Of a stretch of DNA of 64,000 bases, positions 1 through 11,165 are shown one piece after another. The position numbers and the translations under genes are program-made. The notes under the pieces were generated by a model, which had not been told where the DNA came from, made no database searches, and saw only the letters and a list, made by a program, of their open reading frames with translations. Within the stretch, counting starts at the first letter, position 1. The number at the start of each line of letters is the position of its first letter. The stretch covers positions 20,796,938-20,860,937 of the forward strand of contig JAKZAP010000014.1 of the NCBI GenBank assembly GCA_023053575.1. The letters run 5' to 3'. The stretch is from Branchinecta lynchi. Taxonomy: Eukaryota; Arthropoda; Branchiopoda; Anostraca; Branchinectidae.

Positions 1-170
1 TGAGCCCAAGCTGACTTTGAAACATTTATTCAAACAATGTTTACACGGATACGTCAGCTCTGATTTTTCAGAAGATTGACAGCCTGACGAGGACCCTTGC
101 CAAGAAGGGCCGAAATATCGCTGATGAAAAATCAGAGCTGACGTATCCGTGTAAACATTGTTTGAATAAA
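1..170 (+). repeat. Hammerhead foldback element, copy A (left arm internally deleted)
   Basis: The copy begins with the asymmetric leader TGAGCCCAAGCTGACTTTG, enters the left arm (TTATTCAAACAATG...), jumps at about 70 to the middle of the right arm and ends in GTTTGAATAAA. Both arms match the intact copy at 4162-4458, so this is an internally shortened derivative. It abuts a second copy at 171 whose left arm starts in mid-sequence, so copy A probably inserted into copy B. The left target site is cut off by the window edge. Confidence 0.85.
80..123 (+). ncRNA. Hammerhead ribozyme motif, minimal type I
   Basis: Stem I strand CAGC, core CTGACGA, stem II of 7 base pairs with one bulged A (GG-A-CCCTT / AAGGGCC), core GAA, then A-TA-T, C17 and the other stem I strand GCTG. 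This satisfies CUGANGA ... GAAA ... UH. Stem III is only the self-complementary AUAU, as in the minimal hammerheads of Penelope-like elements and retrozymes, which are thought to work as dimers. No activity can be claimed from sequence alone. Confidence 0.7.
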
Positions 171-350
171 GGTCCTCGTCAGGCTGTCAATCCTCTGGTT
201 CAACTTCGGGGAAGGTTTATTACAGGTTTGTTTCCTTCCCCGAAGTTGAACCAGAGGACAGCCTGACGAGGACCCTTGCCAAGAAGGGCCAAAATATCGC
301 TGATGAAGAATCGTAGCCGACGTATCCGTTGAAAACATTGTTTGAATAAA
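171..350 (+). repeat. Hammerhead foldback element, copy B (5' part missing)
   Basis: It contains the inner part of the left arm (GTCCTCGTCAGGCTGTCAATC, then a CTTCGGGGAAGG segment), a short centre and a full right arm to GTTTGAATAAA. The hammerhead at 259-302 has AAAA in place of GAAA (loss of G12), so it is predicted inactive although stem I and stem II are intact. Confidence 0.8.
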
Positions 351-1828
351 AGTAAAGTTGTTGTTGAATTCTTGAATCCTGAAAACTTAAATCTAATGTA
401 GGCCTACGCATAGAAAGATAGAATGTCAAATGTCATGGAATGTCAGCAAAATCGGGGCAACCGCTACGGAGATACGGAGTTTCCTCAAAGGCAACATTCG
501 TTTAGCAGCAACCACACATCAGCGATATTTTTCTAAAAAGTGATTGGCGAGCCTTTTCTCAAAATTGAGTTATTAGCATTTGCCTATCCATACTTAAATT
601 CTTTGTGTCCTCAGCGAAATCCGAGCAGCCACTATCCCGAAATACAGTTTTCAAGCGCCAATTTCGTGAGCGAAAGGTGAGAGCTTTTCCGTAGTTCCAG
701 CTTTGAAAAATGCAACTTGTCAACTTTTTGGAAAACAAAGTCAATATGTCTGACGATGTATATATTGTATTTAAAAGCTATGAGGCCACATAATGAACAA
801 AAACATACCAAAACAATCTCACATTTGTCGCATTCATACCTTAATATCACCTACCGACTTTCTACTAAACTAATCCCTTTTTCTATCATATTACCAAAAC
901 AAACTACAGAACTAGCAGACGTAGACTTTAGGATACCTAGAAGTCGCTCATCTCCCCATTTTGAAAAAGAGTACCCATTATATTAGAAAGCTTCTCACAC
1001 CTCAAGAGTAGGCTACATGCCAGAAAGTGGTTGTATACGGCATTCATTTATTTATATCTGTTTATTTATTTATTTTTGACCCTCCAAGAGACAACAGAGG
1101 ATCACATGAAACAAAACAAGAGCTAAGCACAAAACAAACACAAAAGTGACTCGGAAAATGAGACAGAGCATGAAATGCGGGAAAGCTGATGTGGCATTTG
1201 AGGATGTTTTTTCTTTACTCTGGGCCAAAGTTCATAAAGATCAAGAAAGACATGCCCTGAAGATTACGTTTTCGAGTATCTGTTTCTGTAACAAAGGTAG
1301 TAAACAAGAGGAAGGTATCTTAAAAACCCGTAATAACAGACAGCGGTTTCTTACGGGCAATAACAACGAGAAACAGGATCCTTTTTAATACTGCCACGAT
1401 ATTTTTGAACAAGGGCGAACACCGTCATAGACCCCCAGCAGATGCCGACCCCTTGGCATCTGCTGGCAGAAGGATTACCCGGTGCACGACTACCACGAAA
1501 AAATCACCTATGGTGCACTTGGTATACACCCGTTCCCGGCACCAGCCAAACCAGCGACGTCGGCCGAAACAAGTGATGCCGGCCATAAATACTCTATATG
1601 AAAACATGCCATGGATCCTCAGGAAGAAGGAGAAAGCGTGTCCGTACGACTCAAACTCAACGACTCAAATCCTGTGTCAATCAATCACCGCGATCTTTGC
1701 GAGCAGCTGTGACACCACTTCTGCCTTTCTTCCACTAGCTACCCGGAGAGGCCGGAGATTTTATATCGGCAAGGGGAGACAGTCATCAAGAGTATTAGGC
1801 AAACCCGCTTAACGTTCGAAATATGCTA
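351..1828. other. Intron sequence, mostly unclassified
   Basis: No exon or complete element was recognised. A TTTATTTATTTATTTTT run at about 1050-1075 may be a reversed LINE tail. GCAGATGCCGACCCCTTGGC at 1439 forms a hairpin, and about 1480-1545 shares a block (GGATTACCC...GTATACACCCGTTCCCGGCACC) with 21735-21780 and, inverted, 51590-51640. Confidence 0.5.
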
Positions 1829-1998
1829 CACTGTAAAAAGTTTCTCCGTATAAAGATTAAAGTTAACTGCAGTATTTGCTACTTAGATTCATCTTATCTC
1901 TATTTGGTATTAATCTTACCTGCGTACAGATAAGAGTAATCCGAGTAGCAAATACTGCAGTTAACTTTAATTTTTGTACGGACAAACCTTTTACAGTG
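1829..1998. mobile_element. Mariner-type MITE, TA target duplication
   Basis: Terminal inverted repeats CACTGTAAAAAG / TTTTACAGTG flanked by TA on both sides (1827-1828, 1999-2000). The element is nearly palindromic: an inner pair AGTTAACTGCAGTATTTGCTA also repeats inverted. There is no coding capacity. Relatives lie at 5462 and 27679, and a right-half fragment at about 12139-12227. Confidence 0.85.
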
Positions 1999-2181
1999 TA
2001 GTTTGTAACGTAGCAACCGGCCTGACACCGGGACACCGGTGTACATTTGGTGTGCTTATTTATTTTGTATGTTTCCCTCCAAAGGGCTTTTTTGGGGAAT
2101 ACATTCACTCATTGACAAACCAAGAAAAGGCAATTCACTTCAGCGAGATTTACTGGTCTCGAGCGTGATCTTGGTTGGATG

Positions 2182-2591
2182 CAGTAATGGGCGAATCCGA
2201 GGACTCGAATCCGAATCTGAATCCAGGCCTAGGCACGAATCCGAATCCGGATTCGAATCCGACCTTAACAGAAATCACATCAGGTACATAGTTTATAGTT
2301 TTAAAATCAGAGGTTACGAAAAGCACTGGAATCTAAGGTTATCAGATAACGTAATAGATTACTGACGATGGTTGATGGTGGAGAGCAAAAAGTTGGACTG
2401 AATAAGCCGACTGTGTAAAATTTGGGAAACGGAAACTTGAAGAATGTAGACTAGAAATTTGAGGGGATTCGTAAAACTGAGGGTTTGGAATCCCGAGTTG
2501 ACACGAGTCCAGCCTGACAAGCAGAAGATTCGAATCCGGCCAAAAGGACGAATCCTGGATTCGAATCCGGATTCCGATTCGTCCATCTCTG
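2182..2591. mobile_element. hAT MITE with GAATCC-repeat interior
   Basis: Ends are CAGTAATGGGCGAATC and the inverse of CAGAGATGGACGAATC, with a perfect 8-bp target duplication GTTGGATG (2174-2181, 2592-2599). The subterminal regions are built of repeated CGAATCCGAATC / GGATTCGAATCC motifs, typical of transposase-binding arrays. The 8-bp duplication and CAG...CTG ends indicate the hAT superfamily. Open frames inside are not convincing. Confidence 0.88.
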
Positions 2592-3452
2592 GTTGGATGA
2601 CTTGGATGAAGGACTGAATTACGCCGATTACTGAGGACCCAGTTCTCAAAATGTGTAAAAACCCTCCCCTCTATAGCAAAATGGACCAGCTTCATCCTTA
2701 TCGTAGTTTCCAGACGACTGAAGGTCTTTCACCCAAACTCATCACCCCTAGTGCTCTTGGAGAAATAAGCCGGTGAATTAGTCTCGTGATCAAACTTTGC
2801 GGCATTTGCAGCTACAAAGTAGTAAAATTATGGCATTTATAATAAACGATAGGTCACTTTGTACACAATTTAAATGATAAATAAAATACCAAACAAACGT
2901 TACACAATACTACACACGTTAAGTTTTGTTTGTCAAGAATCAGACAATCAACTGTTAATTTTCGAAGTAGAATTACTGATCAAAATCACGGCGTTTGTTT
3001 CGTTTATATATTTTTTACTTTTGCAACCATTTAGCAACACTTGCAACGTTTAGATCAAGACAGAACCCTACCCTGTCTCTTTTGAGCCACCATCAATGCC
3101 AGCCAAGCTTTTTGGCATGACAGACTTCTCTTGCATAGCAACACCTTTCCAGCAAGGATACAAATAAAAACGAAAGGAGACATCCAATATTCGTAAAGAT
3201 AAACTGATCACATGATATTTAAAACTCACATACACAACATTGCTAATTATTCACTTATGATTCCGACGTTCATGGAAGGAATTCAAGAGTCTCGCCGTCG
3301 CAAACCGCACCCAGTGGTTCTCTCGAGATGGGCCCCAGTATACAGCGATAGAAGCCTCTCAAAAGCCTCTTTGCAAAAAGTATTTCTACGAAGTCTCAAG
3401 CAAGGATACAAATAAAAATGAAAGGAGACATCGAATATTCGTAAAGATAAAC

Positions 3453-3585
3453 TGTTTACAACGAATACGTCAGCTACGATTCTTCATCAGCGATATTTCG
3501 GCCCTTCTTGGCAAGGGTCCTCGTCAGGCTGTCAATCCTCTGGTTCAAATTCAGTTATTACAGGTTTGTTTCCTTCCCCGAAGGA
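3453..3585 (-). repeat. Hammerhead foldback fragment
   Basis: Left-arm part of the family (ACGAATACGTCAGCTACGAT through GAAGG), lacking the first about 50 bases and the right arm. It contains an intact hammerhead motif on the minus strand at 3488-3531. Confidence 0.8.
3488..3531 (-). ncRNA. Hammerhead ribozyme motif, minimal type I
   Basis: On the minus strand: CAGC, CTGACGA, stem II GG-A-CCCTT / AAGGGCC, GAAA, TAT, C17, GCTG. All invariant core positions are present. Confidence 0.7.
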
Positions 3586-4242
3586 CTGATCAAATGATAA
3601 TTAAAACTCACATACAAGACGTTGCTAATTATTCACTTATGATTCCGTACGTACATGGAAGGAATTTAAGATTCTCACCGTCGCCAAACCGCACCCAGTG
3701 GTTCTCTCCAGATGAAACCCAGTATACGGAGGTAGAAGCCTCAAATCCCTTGCAAAAAGTATTTCTACAAAGTCTATGCGAATGATCGCCCGGATGGAAA
3801 GAGCTTTTTCTAATCTTATGAAAGAATGCCTGATCGATAAAACAACATTAGTGGATGACTTTCTAAAAAGTCCCGATGCTGGTGAGAGGTGAAAGGGCAA
3901 ACAATGGTGATGAAAACGAGGAAAAATGAAAGCATCCAGGGGAGGGGCTAGAGGATTAAGGGCTCGACAAAAGCATCGGAAGTGAGATGCGTTCATTTCT
4001 TGCAAGAGGACACTCTAGAAATGTTGTGTTGTAAATTTGGGGAACCGAAAACGTAAAAGTTTCACTTAAAGTCCATCTTATTTTTGTATCTTGTGACTGA
4101 ATATGCTGAATTATTTTGACTAGATGTTCAGAGATTCGTAACGATAAACTTATTACATGTTAAATATTCTTTGAGCCCAAGCTGACTTTGAAACATTTAT
4201 TCAAACAATGTTTACACGGATACGTCAGCTCTGATTTTTCAT

Positions 4243-4286
4243 CAGCGATATTTCGGCCCTTCTTGGCAAGGGTCCTCGTCAGGCTG
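4243..4286 (-). ncRNA. Hammerhead ribozyme motif in left arm
   Basis: Complete core (CTGACGA ... GAAA ... TATC) on the minus strand with stem I CAGC/GCTG and stem II of 7 pairs; mirror image of the motif at 4368-4411. Confidence 0.72.
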
Positions 4287-4367
4287 TCAATCTTCTTGTT
4301 CAACTTCGGGGAAGGAAACAAACCTGACAGGTTTGTTTCCTTCCCCGAAGTTGAACAAGAAGATTGA

Positions 4368-4411
4368 CAGCCTGACGAGGACCCTTGCCAAGAAGGGCCG
4401 AAATATCGCTG
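4368..4411 (+). ncRNA. Hammerhead ribozyme motif in right arm
   Basis: Same motif on the plus strand. A transcript crossing the whole element would fold arm to arm and would contain one sense and one antisense hammerhead, which compete with the ribozyme fold. Confidence 0.72.
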
Positions 4412-5461
4412 ATGAAAAATCAGAGCTGACGTATCCGTGTAAACATTGTTTGAATAAATTATTACATGTTGTTATTTAAAACTCACACACGAGACTGCTA
4501 ATTATTCACTGATGATTCAGTAGCCGCATGAAAGGAATTTGAGAATCTTGGCGTCGCCAAACTGCATCCAGAAGATCTGTACCTGTATCTTCTAAGTTCT
4601 GTATCAATTTCTATCATATAAATATATAGAATTACGCATACTCTATGCAGGGCTCTCATTTTCACAAAAGGCTTCTCGCAGCAATACCGAGCACAGGGTC
4701 GACATCCCGACAGAACAAAAATCACCGGTATTCCGCAAACAATCTAAACACGAAAAGAATAAGGCGTATGCGTCTTGGGAAATACGAGACCCCTTACTTA
4801 TCAAGTACAATAGATCAATTAGGAGCTTCTTGTATGGTTCGGCATGAGCATCGCTACAAAGCAAAGCGTGATTGCTGCTGTAAAATCCAACAATGGATAA
4901 CGAATCTCATTTGCCAAATAACCAGCCACAATCGCAACTCTCATGCACGCAAACTAATACACGAGTGTTTAATTCATTTGGTTTCACATTCTCGAATACA
5001 CGCAAACTGATAAACACATATTTTCTTTATTTGATTGTGCATGCGTTTCAGACTAAAATCCCCAATGTTCCTAAGAAAAACTTTGAAAAGCAAGGGATTC
5101 CTAATATCAGCTTTTCTTCCAAATTGGATTAATTCTTAATTTCCTTCCAAGCATATTTGACATCAATAAGTGATTAGCAATGTCACATCCAAGAGTTTAA
5201 GTATCCGTGTGTAACAAGTTGATCTTTGAGAAAATTTGTAATGTCTCCTTTCATTATTATTTATTTTCTTGCTCTAAACTTTGTTCCATGTAAGAGAACA
5301 CTAATGGTTCAAAACAACAACGGTTTCCTATTCAACTCCCTTAGTGAGAGTTGGACGACATGCTACACACAAAGTGCTTTCTTAAAACTTCAATCCTCTC
5401 TTACGTCACAGACAGGGTCGAATCAGAACTACATGTCCAGAATGATTACAGAAACAGGGTA

Positions 5462-5628
5462 CTCTGTAAAAAGTTTCTCCGTATGCAGATTAAACTTAAC
5501 TGCAGTATTTGCTACTCATATTCATCATATCTCTATTTGGTATTCATCTTATCTGCGCAGAGATAAGAATAATACGAGCAGCAAATACTGCAGTTAAATT
5601 TAATCTTTATACGGAAAAACTTTTACCG
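5462..5628. mobile_element. Mariner-type MITE, diverged ends
   Basis: Same family as 1829-1998: CTCTGTAAAAAGTTTCTCCG at the left, inner inverted pair AACTGCAGTATTTGCTACTC / GCAGCAAATACTGCAG, and a decayed right end (CTTTTACCGG). Small open frames over it are by-products. Confidence 0.75.
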
Positions 5629-7651
5629 GAATTGACCGTATTCCAGGTCAGCGCTTCCAAGCGGACCAGTTTCTGTTATTCCCCTATGCCTCACCCTCAA
5701 CGCTTGTCACAGACATAGTAAAACAGATACACATGCTGGCGAGTAGAAAATCTGCAATTTGCTTCCAAGGTAGTGGAGTTTTTGCATATGTCATAATAGT
5801 TGAAAGTGAAAGTTACCCACTATCTTATCGGTCCGACTATTCACCATATCTACAAAAGTGCTGAATAAGACAATCGGGGATTAACAGGAACTACACCACT
5901 TGGAGCGCTGATCAGGAATAAGGCCAACTGAGAGCAGGAACGGCTCAGCATAGCCTAGTCTCTGATGTGTCCTATAACCACAGCACAAGAATCTTCTAGA
6001 TTCCAGTTAATTTCAGTTTTACTCAAGAAAAAATAAAGTAAAAGAAGTCCAGACCCCAAACAGAGAGCAAGCTTGAGCAGAAGGGGGTCGATACGTAACA
6101 GTAGACATATTTTCTGCTACGTTTCTGTATTGGCAAACCTAATTTTGGCAAATCCGTTTCTGTTTTGTCGGCAAATGTTTTAGTCCCTCAGCACAAACTG
6201 GACGCCCCCCACCCCCAAAGGTACTAGAGCAGATAGTGGAAAATAAAAAAAAACTTAGCATAACCCAGATGTTCATGGTATTCAATTAAATTATCTAAAA
6301 CTAAGTTGCCTTATCAGATAAACTTTAAAGTGGTCAATTGTAAAGTACATAGAGTGTAATAACGGCATCAAACAGAAGGTCAAGAACAAAGCGGTAGACA
6401 GCTCATTGTAATTGTTTTCAGTTTTTCTGTATGTATACTGCACTATATTTTCCCTTTCCTTATCCACCGAATAAATAAAATTTCAACATCGCCATCATAG
6501 GAGTGTGGTCGATACGTAACAGTAGACATATTTTCTGCTACATTTCTGTAGTGGCAAAATCTGTGCCTGTTTCGTCGTTGTTTAAGTCCATCAGCACAAA
6601 CTGGACGCCCCCCCCCCCAAAAGGTAAAAGGCTAGTGTCGAACCTGGTGGCTAGCCTGAATAAAAAAGATACAAAGCAGATTTATTTTGAATTTACAGTA
6701 ACAAAAATGGTGCAATCGCCAGACCAGTCATTATCAATCAATCATTTATTATACCAAAAATATCCATTGGATAGCATAGGCTGACGACAAAGTAATCGTA
6801 CACTACACAACAAAAGAGACAATTAGAATAGTTATATACAATTGGTTTGTCAAATTAACTAAAATACAATACTAGATATATGATAAAACACTAAAATACA
6901 TGTGTGTATACAATACAGTGCTTACAAGGTTAATTTATGTTAAAACATTTATCCGCAAGAACTAAAAAATCTGCTTGCCTCATGCTAATGTTTATGTAGT
7001 GGTTTCTGTAGTTGTTTTTGCATTATATTATTATCATTATAACAATAGTACTCGCCTACAGTGTTAAAATTTTCATAACAGGTAACACAAGGATGCGCAC
7101 TTTAATAGATAACACTTGGAATGTTATCTGTTTTGATTCTACAGATATTATACATAACAAGCATTGCCGAGCAAGTGCCGAAAGACGGCCGAGAAAGCAT
7201 CTGCTCACTTTTCCGATTTCATGCTGACAAACAAAAAAGTCAGCAGATATTTTCGGCGGTATTTCGGCTCTTTGTGTATGCATAGCGTTTTAATGCGTAA
7301 CGTTTGAAATTTTTTTAAAGAGCTCACATCTCAAATATTACCTATTGAAACCGCGCATCCTTGTGTTTTCTGTTTTGAAACTTTTTACATATCTATAAAC
7401 ATATCACATATACAGCAATATTCTCGTTAAGTTGTTATCTAGTGTTACATGTGTTATCTTATTCGCCAAATTCTCGTTATAAGGTAAGTAAAAAAAAAAT
7501 TTCATTCTCTATAAATTGTTTGATTAATTATAAAAATTTGAAAAAGCTTTGACAATTCCAGTTCTCGTAGACTATAGCATCAATTCCTGTTACAAATAAC
7601 GTCTAGGCCTATTTACGCAAAATTTCATCCATATCCATGGATATGGACTAC
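5629..7651. other. Intron sequence with a duplicated block
   Basis: GGTCGATACGTAACAGTAGA + CATATTTTCTGCTAC...CAGCACAAACTGGACGCCCC is present at 6087-6215 and 6509-6615. The right end of a TTAA MITE is visible at about 6270-6328 (AAGTTGCC...AACTTTAA). The rest is AT-rich and unassigned. Confidence 0.5.
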
Positions 7652-8011
7652 TTAAAGCACACCTCGTGCTTCATACTGTATGTTCCAATGTGCAAAACTA
7701 TCTGAATACCGTAAAGATAAGCTCTACTTTAAAAAATTATCCACGACTTTGGCTGTTTTAAGCCTTTTCCCAGACCCATTGACTTCTAGCAAAAACTCGG
7801 CAAGACTGAGACAAACGGTTTTACGCATCAGTAGCATGATACGCCAACACTCGTTGGGAGCATATGCGCATGGAAAAACGTGAATCACGGCAAGTGCGAA
7901 GATTAGTGTGGTGTCGTTAGTGGGTCTAGAATGTAACATATGAAATTTAGATAATGACTGTAATTCGGAAGTAGGTTGAATTGGCACTATAGGTACGACG
8001 GGTACTTTAAG
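7652..8011. mobile_element. MITE family with TTAAAGCACACCTCG ends, copy 1
   Basis: Left end CTTAAAGCACACCTCGTGCTT, then the block GACTTTGGCTGTTTTAAGCC that recurs at 31870, 55570, 56330 (inverted) and 61080, then CTCGGCAAGACTGAGA, and a right end near GGTACTTTAA. It shares the internal order of 60982-61776. There is no coding capacity. Confidence 0.65.
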
Positions 8012-8458
8012 AGCAGAAACAGTCATTTCAAAAACATGACGTAAGAAGTTCAAACAGAAAATCTGTTTTCACGAATGTCTTGAATGTAAAATAATCGACA
8101 TATGAATAACCCTTTCTAATTAAAGCCTTTTAAGCTATGCAAGGCGTGTTTTGCTGAGCACAATCTCGCCTGATCAAATTCTCATCACGACTTCTCAACT
8201 CCTACTGCCAACTTTAATGGCTTGGCGAACTATTTATAACAAACACATTAGTCACTGGCCATGTTATTTCTGAACAACACAATATTACCATTTTATTTTT
8301 CTAGTTAAGATGTGACGTGCGACGGCTTAACCGAAAGTGATCGGACACGAACCCGATGAGAACTAAGTTGACGCCTAGGGCTTCAACACCGGAAGATTTA
8401 CATTCAATCTTGTCAGTTACGAGCTGGATCCTTATTATTATATTTGTATCCTTATTGA

Positions 8459-9117
8459 ATGAATGAATGAAATTTATTTCCCATTTTTAAGACACAAGTC
8501 ACAAATGGAGTATGAAAGAAAAGAAAGAGAAAAAAAAAGACAAGAAGACACAACATGTAACACATAAATTTTGATACTCTTATTTACACATGGGGCAACA
8601 TAGCCCTATACAAAGTATGGCTAGCGTCAAGAGAACGAATAAAACCTGCAATTCGCTCAGATATTGCAATAAACGGATCGGTGACATTATACTTTGCCGA
8701 CAATCTAGGATTACGGGCCCACGGAGGTAGTCCTAAGAGATATTTGCAATACTTATAAAATGTGGAACGAATGCATTTTTTATCCTTCATAGTCAGTAGT
8801 GACCAGAATGACGACAGCGCTAGTATGTGCGGCATAGCGAATGCGGAATATAGCCGGGCAAGTATATGTCTATTGTAACGACGCTTAGAAGTAATGAGTA
8901 CTCCGTATGCTTTTCTAGCTTTTTCCACAAAAAACGATACAAGACAAGAACGCGTTGTTTTCATTTCCGACCCAATAGGCAGACCAAGGTACACAATCGA
9001 AGGTGAAGGTTGAAGAATGTGATCCCCGACGCATATATCAATTGTCTCTGTATCAGCCTTTTGGTTGAAGAAGACAACCTCGCTCTTATTCGGATTATTA
9101 TTGCCCATCTTTAGCCT
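8459..9117 (-). pseudogene. LINE fragment: end of reverse transcriptase and 3' tail
   Basis: On the minus strand, 174 codons (8584-9108) start with N-x-NKSEVVFF, then YLGLPIGSEM, then ARKAYGVLITS...RLYSAFAMPHILALSSFWSLL. This is the usual end of a non-LTR reverse transcriptase (last palm motif, YLG-x-P-(I/L)G, thumb). The frame is open upstream into RRLKM, but a TTAA MITE inserted at 9120 breaks it, so the catalytic FADD part is missing. Downstream, after the stop, the element ends in a (CATT)n tail near 8459. The family is CR1/jockey/RTE-like; I cannot choose between them. Relatives of the same block are at 29772-29981 and 40554-40850. Confidence 0.85.
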
Positions 9118-9123
9118 TCTTAA

Positions 9124-9620
9124 AGTTTAACCTAAAAGGGTTGGGATAGGACAATCTAGTTACCCATCACTTATTCACTTAAATTGGCTTGAAGACCCGC
9201 TGAAAATGCGGTACTTCATTGTCCCGGTCCAGGGTTGGTCACCAAAAGTAACTTCGTACACCCTGGAAAGTAACCCAAAAGTATCTCAAACTAACATAAT
9301 GTAACCCAAAGTAACCCAATGTAACCAAAAGTAACCCTGAGTAACCCAAAGTATCCTGAAGTAACTCGTACACCCTGGTTCTTGGTGACCAACCCTGGGT
9401 CCCGGTAGTCACAAATAATCGAGTTTCAGATAGTGGAATTTCCCTGTTATTTGTGGTACCACTATGCGCTTGTATTTTTGTTGTGTGACTTAGGAGAAAT
9501 ATTTATGATTTTTTTTATTCAGCCAGTAAATAATCTTCACAAATCTCATCAGTGAAAAGCCGCGTTTGTCTTGAGGTTAAAATTTCCCGCGTCATAGTAG
9601 AATTTTCATTTTTTATGTCC
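9124..9620 (+). mobile_element. TTAA-flanked MITE, 3' end lost
   Basis: TTAA (9120-9123) then AGTTTAACC and the family block GGACAATCTAGTTACCCATC. Homology to 24594-25044 continues to about 9620 (AAAATTTCCCGCGTCATAGTAG) and stops before the right end. A block of GTAACCCAAAGTAACCC repeats at about 9240-9400, bounded by an inverted pair (CCAGGGTTGGTCACCAA / CTTGGTGACCAACCCTGG), is a separate small insertion. Confidence 0.75.
9239..9395. repeat. Small inverted-repeat insertion with GTAACCCAAA tandem motif
   Basis: Inverted ends GGTTGGTCACCAAAAGTAAC and its near inverse, also GTACACCCTGG twice, enclose about seven imperfect GTAACCCAAA units. It splits the TTAA MITE between GGTCC and the following TCACAAATAATCG that are contiguous in other copies. 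Confidence 0.6.
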
Positions 9621-9679
9621 CAAGTTAGAAAATATTATCAAACTAAACAAAAGCTAGAAGCTCATACAATTGCAAGAAC

Positions 9680-11165
9680 GGGTCGGAGGATGAAAGTAGG
9701 AATTTGCCAATTTGTGGGTTTGTCGTGATCATTTGTAAGCGAAACCCGATAAGATAAGAATGATCACGGGCCCTTGGAAATCACGAGGATTTAATCGTTT
9801 GGTAAACAGTATTTTATTTTTGCACTTGGCTATGATGATGCCGGCGCTAGAAATTCATCTGTAAGCAAAACCTTTCAGACAAAAATGATGATAGACTCAT
9901 CGGGATCATGAAAACGTATATTTTGCTGAATAGTATTTTTTTTTGTACTTTAAGGAATTCACTTGTAAGCAAACCCCTTGAGTCAAAAATCATCATGGGC
10001 CCTTGGGGATCACGAATATATATCGTTTGGTCAAAAGTATTTTTTTTCACTTTTCGATTAAGATGCGCACTTTAAGGGTACTAGAAATTCATTTTAAGCA
10101 AAACCCTTATGGCACAAACATCATGGGCCCACGTGGATCATGAAATGTATCGTATGGTCAAAGAATTTTTTTACTGTGCGGTTAAGATTCTTACTTTGAG
10201 GGAGCTAGAAATTAATTTCTAAGCGAAACCCTTTTAAGCAAAAATGATAACGGGCTCATGGCGATCACGAAAAATGTAAATTGTGCTTAAAGTATTTTTT
10301 ATACTTTCCGGTTAAGATTAGTTCTTTAAGGGCTCGTTCTTCCCACCAATTTTCATCCCGATCGCTCCACTCTGAGTAGGTCACATGATTTCCGGTTCTC
10401 CCCCCCCCCCCCCCACATACACACATTCTTCGGATCCGGTCCTGACATGATATGGGACATCTGATTATGAGATTGTACCAAATATCAAGTTCCATGAAAA
10501 TCTGATCACCGGTTCGACAGTTGTATATACTTCAAGATTCAGGATTCCCCTCTTTCGGTTCCCCCCCACGATGTTCTGATCGCAGAACTGACTTTTTCAA
10601 TCTGGTTGGATCCCTGATATGCCTGCTAAGTTTCATCGTCCGAGCCCATCAGGCAGTACCTTAAGTCCGTATAACTGGAATTCCGGAAGCCTCTCCAACT
10701 CCCCCACAGTGCCCAAATCCGGTGCAGTTCTGTTAATGATTTACCTAGATCTTGTTCTTGTTCCTCCCACCAAGTTTCTTCCCGATCGCTCCACTCTAAG
10801 CGTGTCAAATGGTCCCCCCCCCCCTCCGACTCTCCCCACATTCACCGGATCCCGTCCCGACTTGAAATGGGACATCCGAGGCACGAGGTCAAGTAATATA
10901 ATATATCAAGTTTCGTTAAGATCCGATCACCCGTTCGAAAGTTATGCATGTCACTAAATTCCGGATTCTGCCCCCCCCCCCCACGATGGTCGATGGGGCA
11001 AGTAAGTATTTCCAAGTTAGTTTGATCGGGTTCCTAATATGGCTGCCAAGTTTCATCGTTCTAGCACATCTGGAAGTACCCTATCGCAAACACCGGACTG
11101 ACTGACCGACCGACCGACGGAAAAGTGATCGGTGTATGGCACTTTGCCAGAAGGCAAGTGCCACA
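9680..11165 (-). mobile_element. G-rich element with GGCACTTGCC hairpin, reversed copy
   Basis: Read on the minus strand it starts with a hairpin (GGCACTTGCCTTCTGGCAAA) and a run of CGGTCGGTCGGTCAG. It continues with two diverged units containing ACGATGAAACTTGGCAG and poly-G runs (10-14 bases on that strand), then five degenerate units of about 105-130 bp with GTAAGCAAAACCC and TGGGCCCTTGG (9680-10330). The plus-oriented relative is at 38079-40560. Internal tandem arrays with an end hairpin recall Helitron-like elements, but no TC...CTRR ends were established. Confidence 0.65.

Larger units (their letters stand above)
4162..4458. repeat. Hammerhead foldback element, complete copy with 12-bp TSD
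   Basis: This is the best-preserved copy. A 12-bp direct repeat TTATTACATGTT flanks it (4150-4161, 4459-4470). It starts with an unpaired leader (AAATATTCTTTGAGCCCAAG ...), then a near-perfect palindrome of about 130 bp per arm from TTATTCAAACAATG to CATTGTTTGAATAA, with the centre AACCTGACAGGTT. Each arm carries one hammerhead motif, on opposite strands. There is no open frame of note. The one-sided leader argues against a simple terminal-inverted-repeat MITE. The ribozyme and the long direct repeat suggest a Penelope-like or retrozyme-like origin, which is inference. Confidence 0.88.
3192..4560. repeat. Three diverged copies of an unclassified unit, two carrying foldback insertions
   Basis: The unit (CGTAAAGATAAACTGATCACATGATATTTAAAACTCACATACA... 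to a TATTTCTACAAAGTCT region) is seen at about 3192-3420, again from 3440 with a foldback fragment inserted (about 3453-3585), and a third time from about 4130 with a complete foldback (4162-4458). Short open frames in the units are not conserved between copies. A stop-free stretch at 3780-3891 (reading ERAFSNLMKECL) is not recognised. Confidence 0.6.

Noticed and set aside
1405..1812. 135-codon plus-strand frame
   Set aside because: Part of it belongs to a block shared with 21735 and 51590 in unrelated frames, so it is repeat-derived.
8459..8485. (AATG)n runs as possible simple microsatellites
   Set aside because: At 8459 and 42115 they are the ends of LINE copies, so they are treated as tails.
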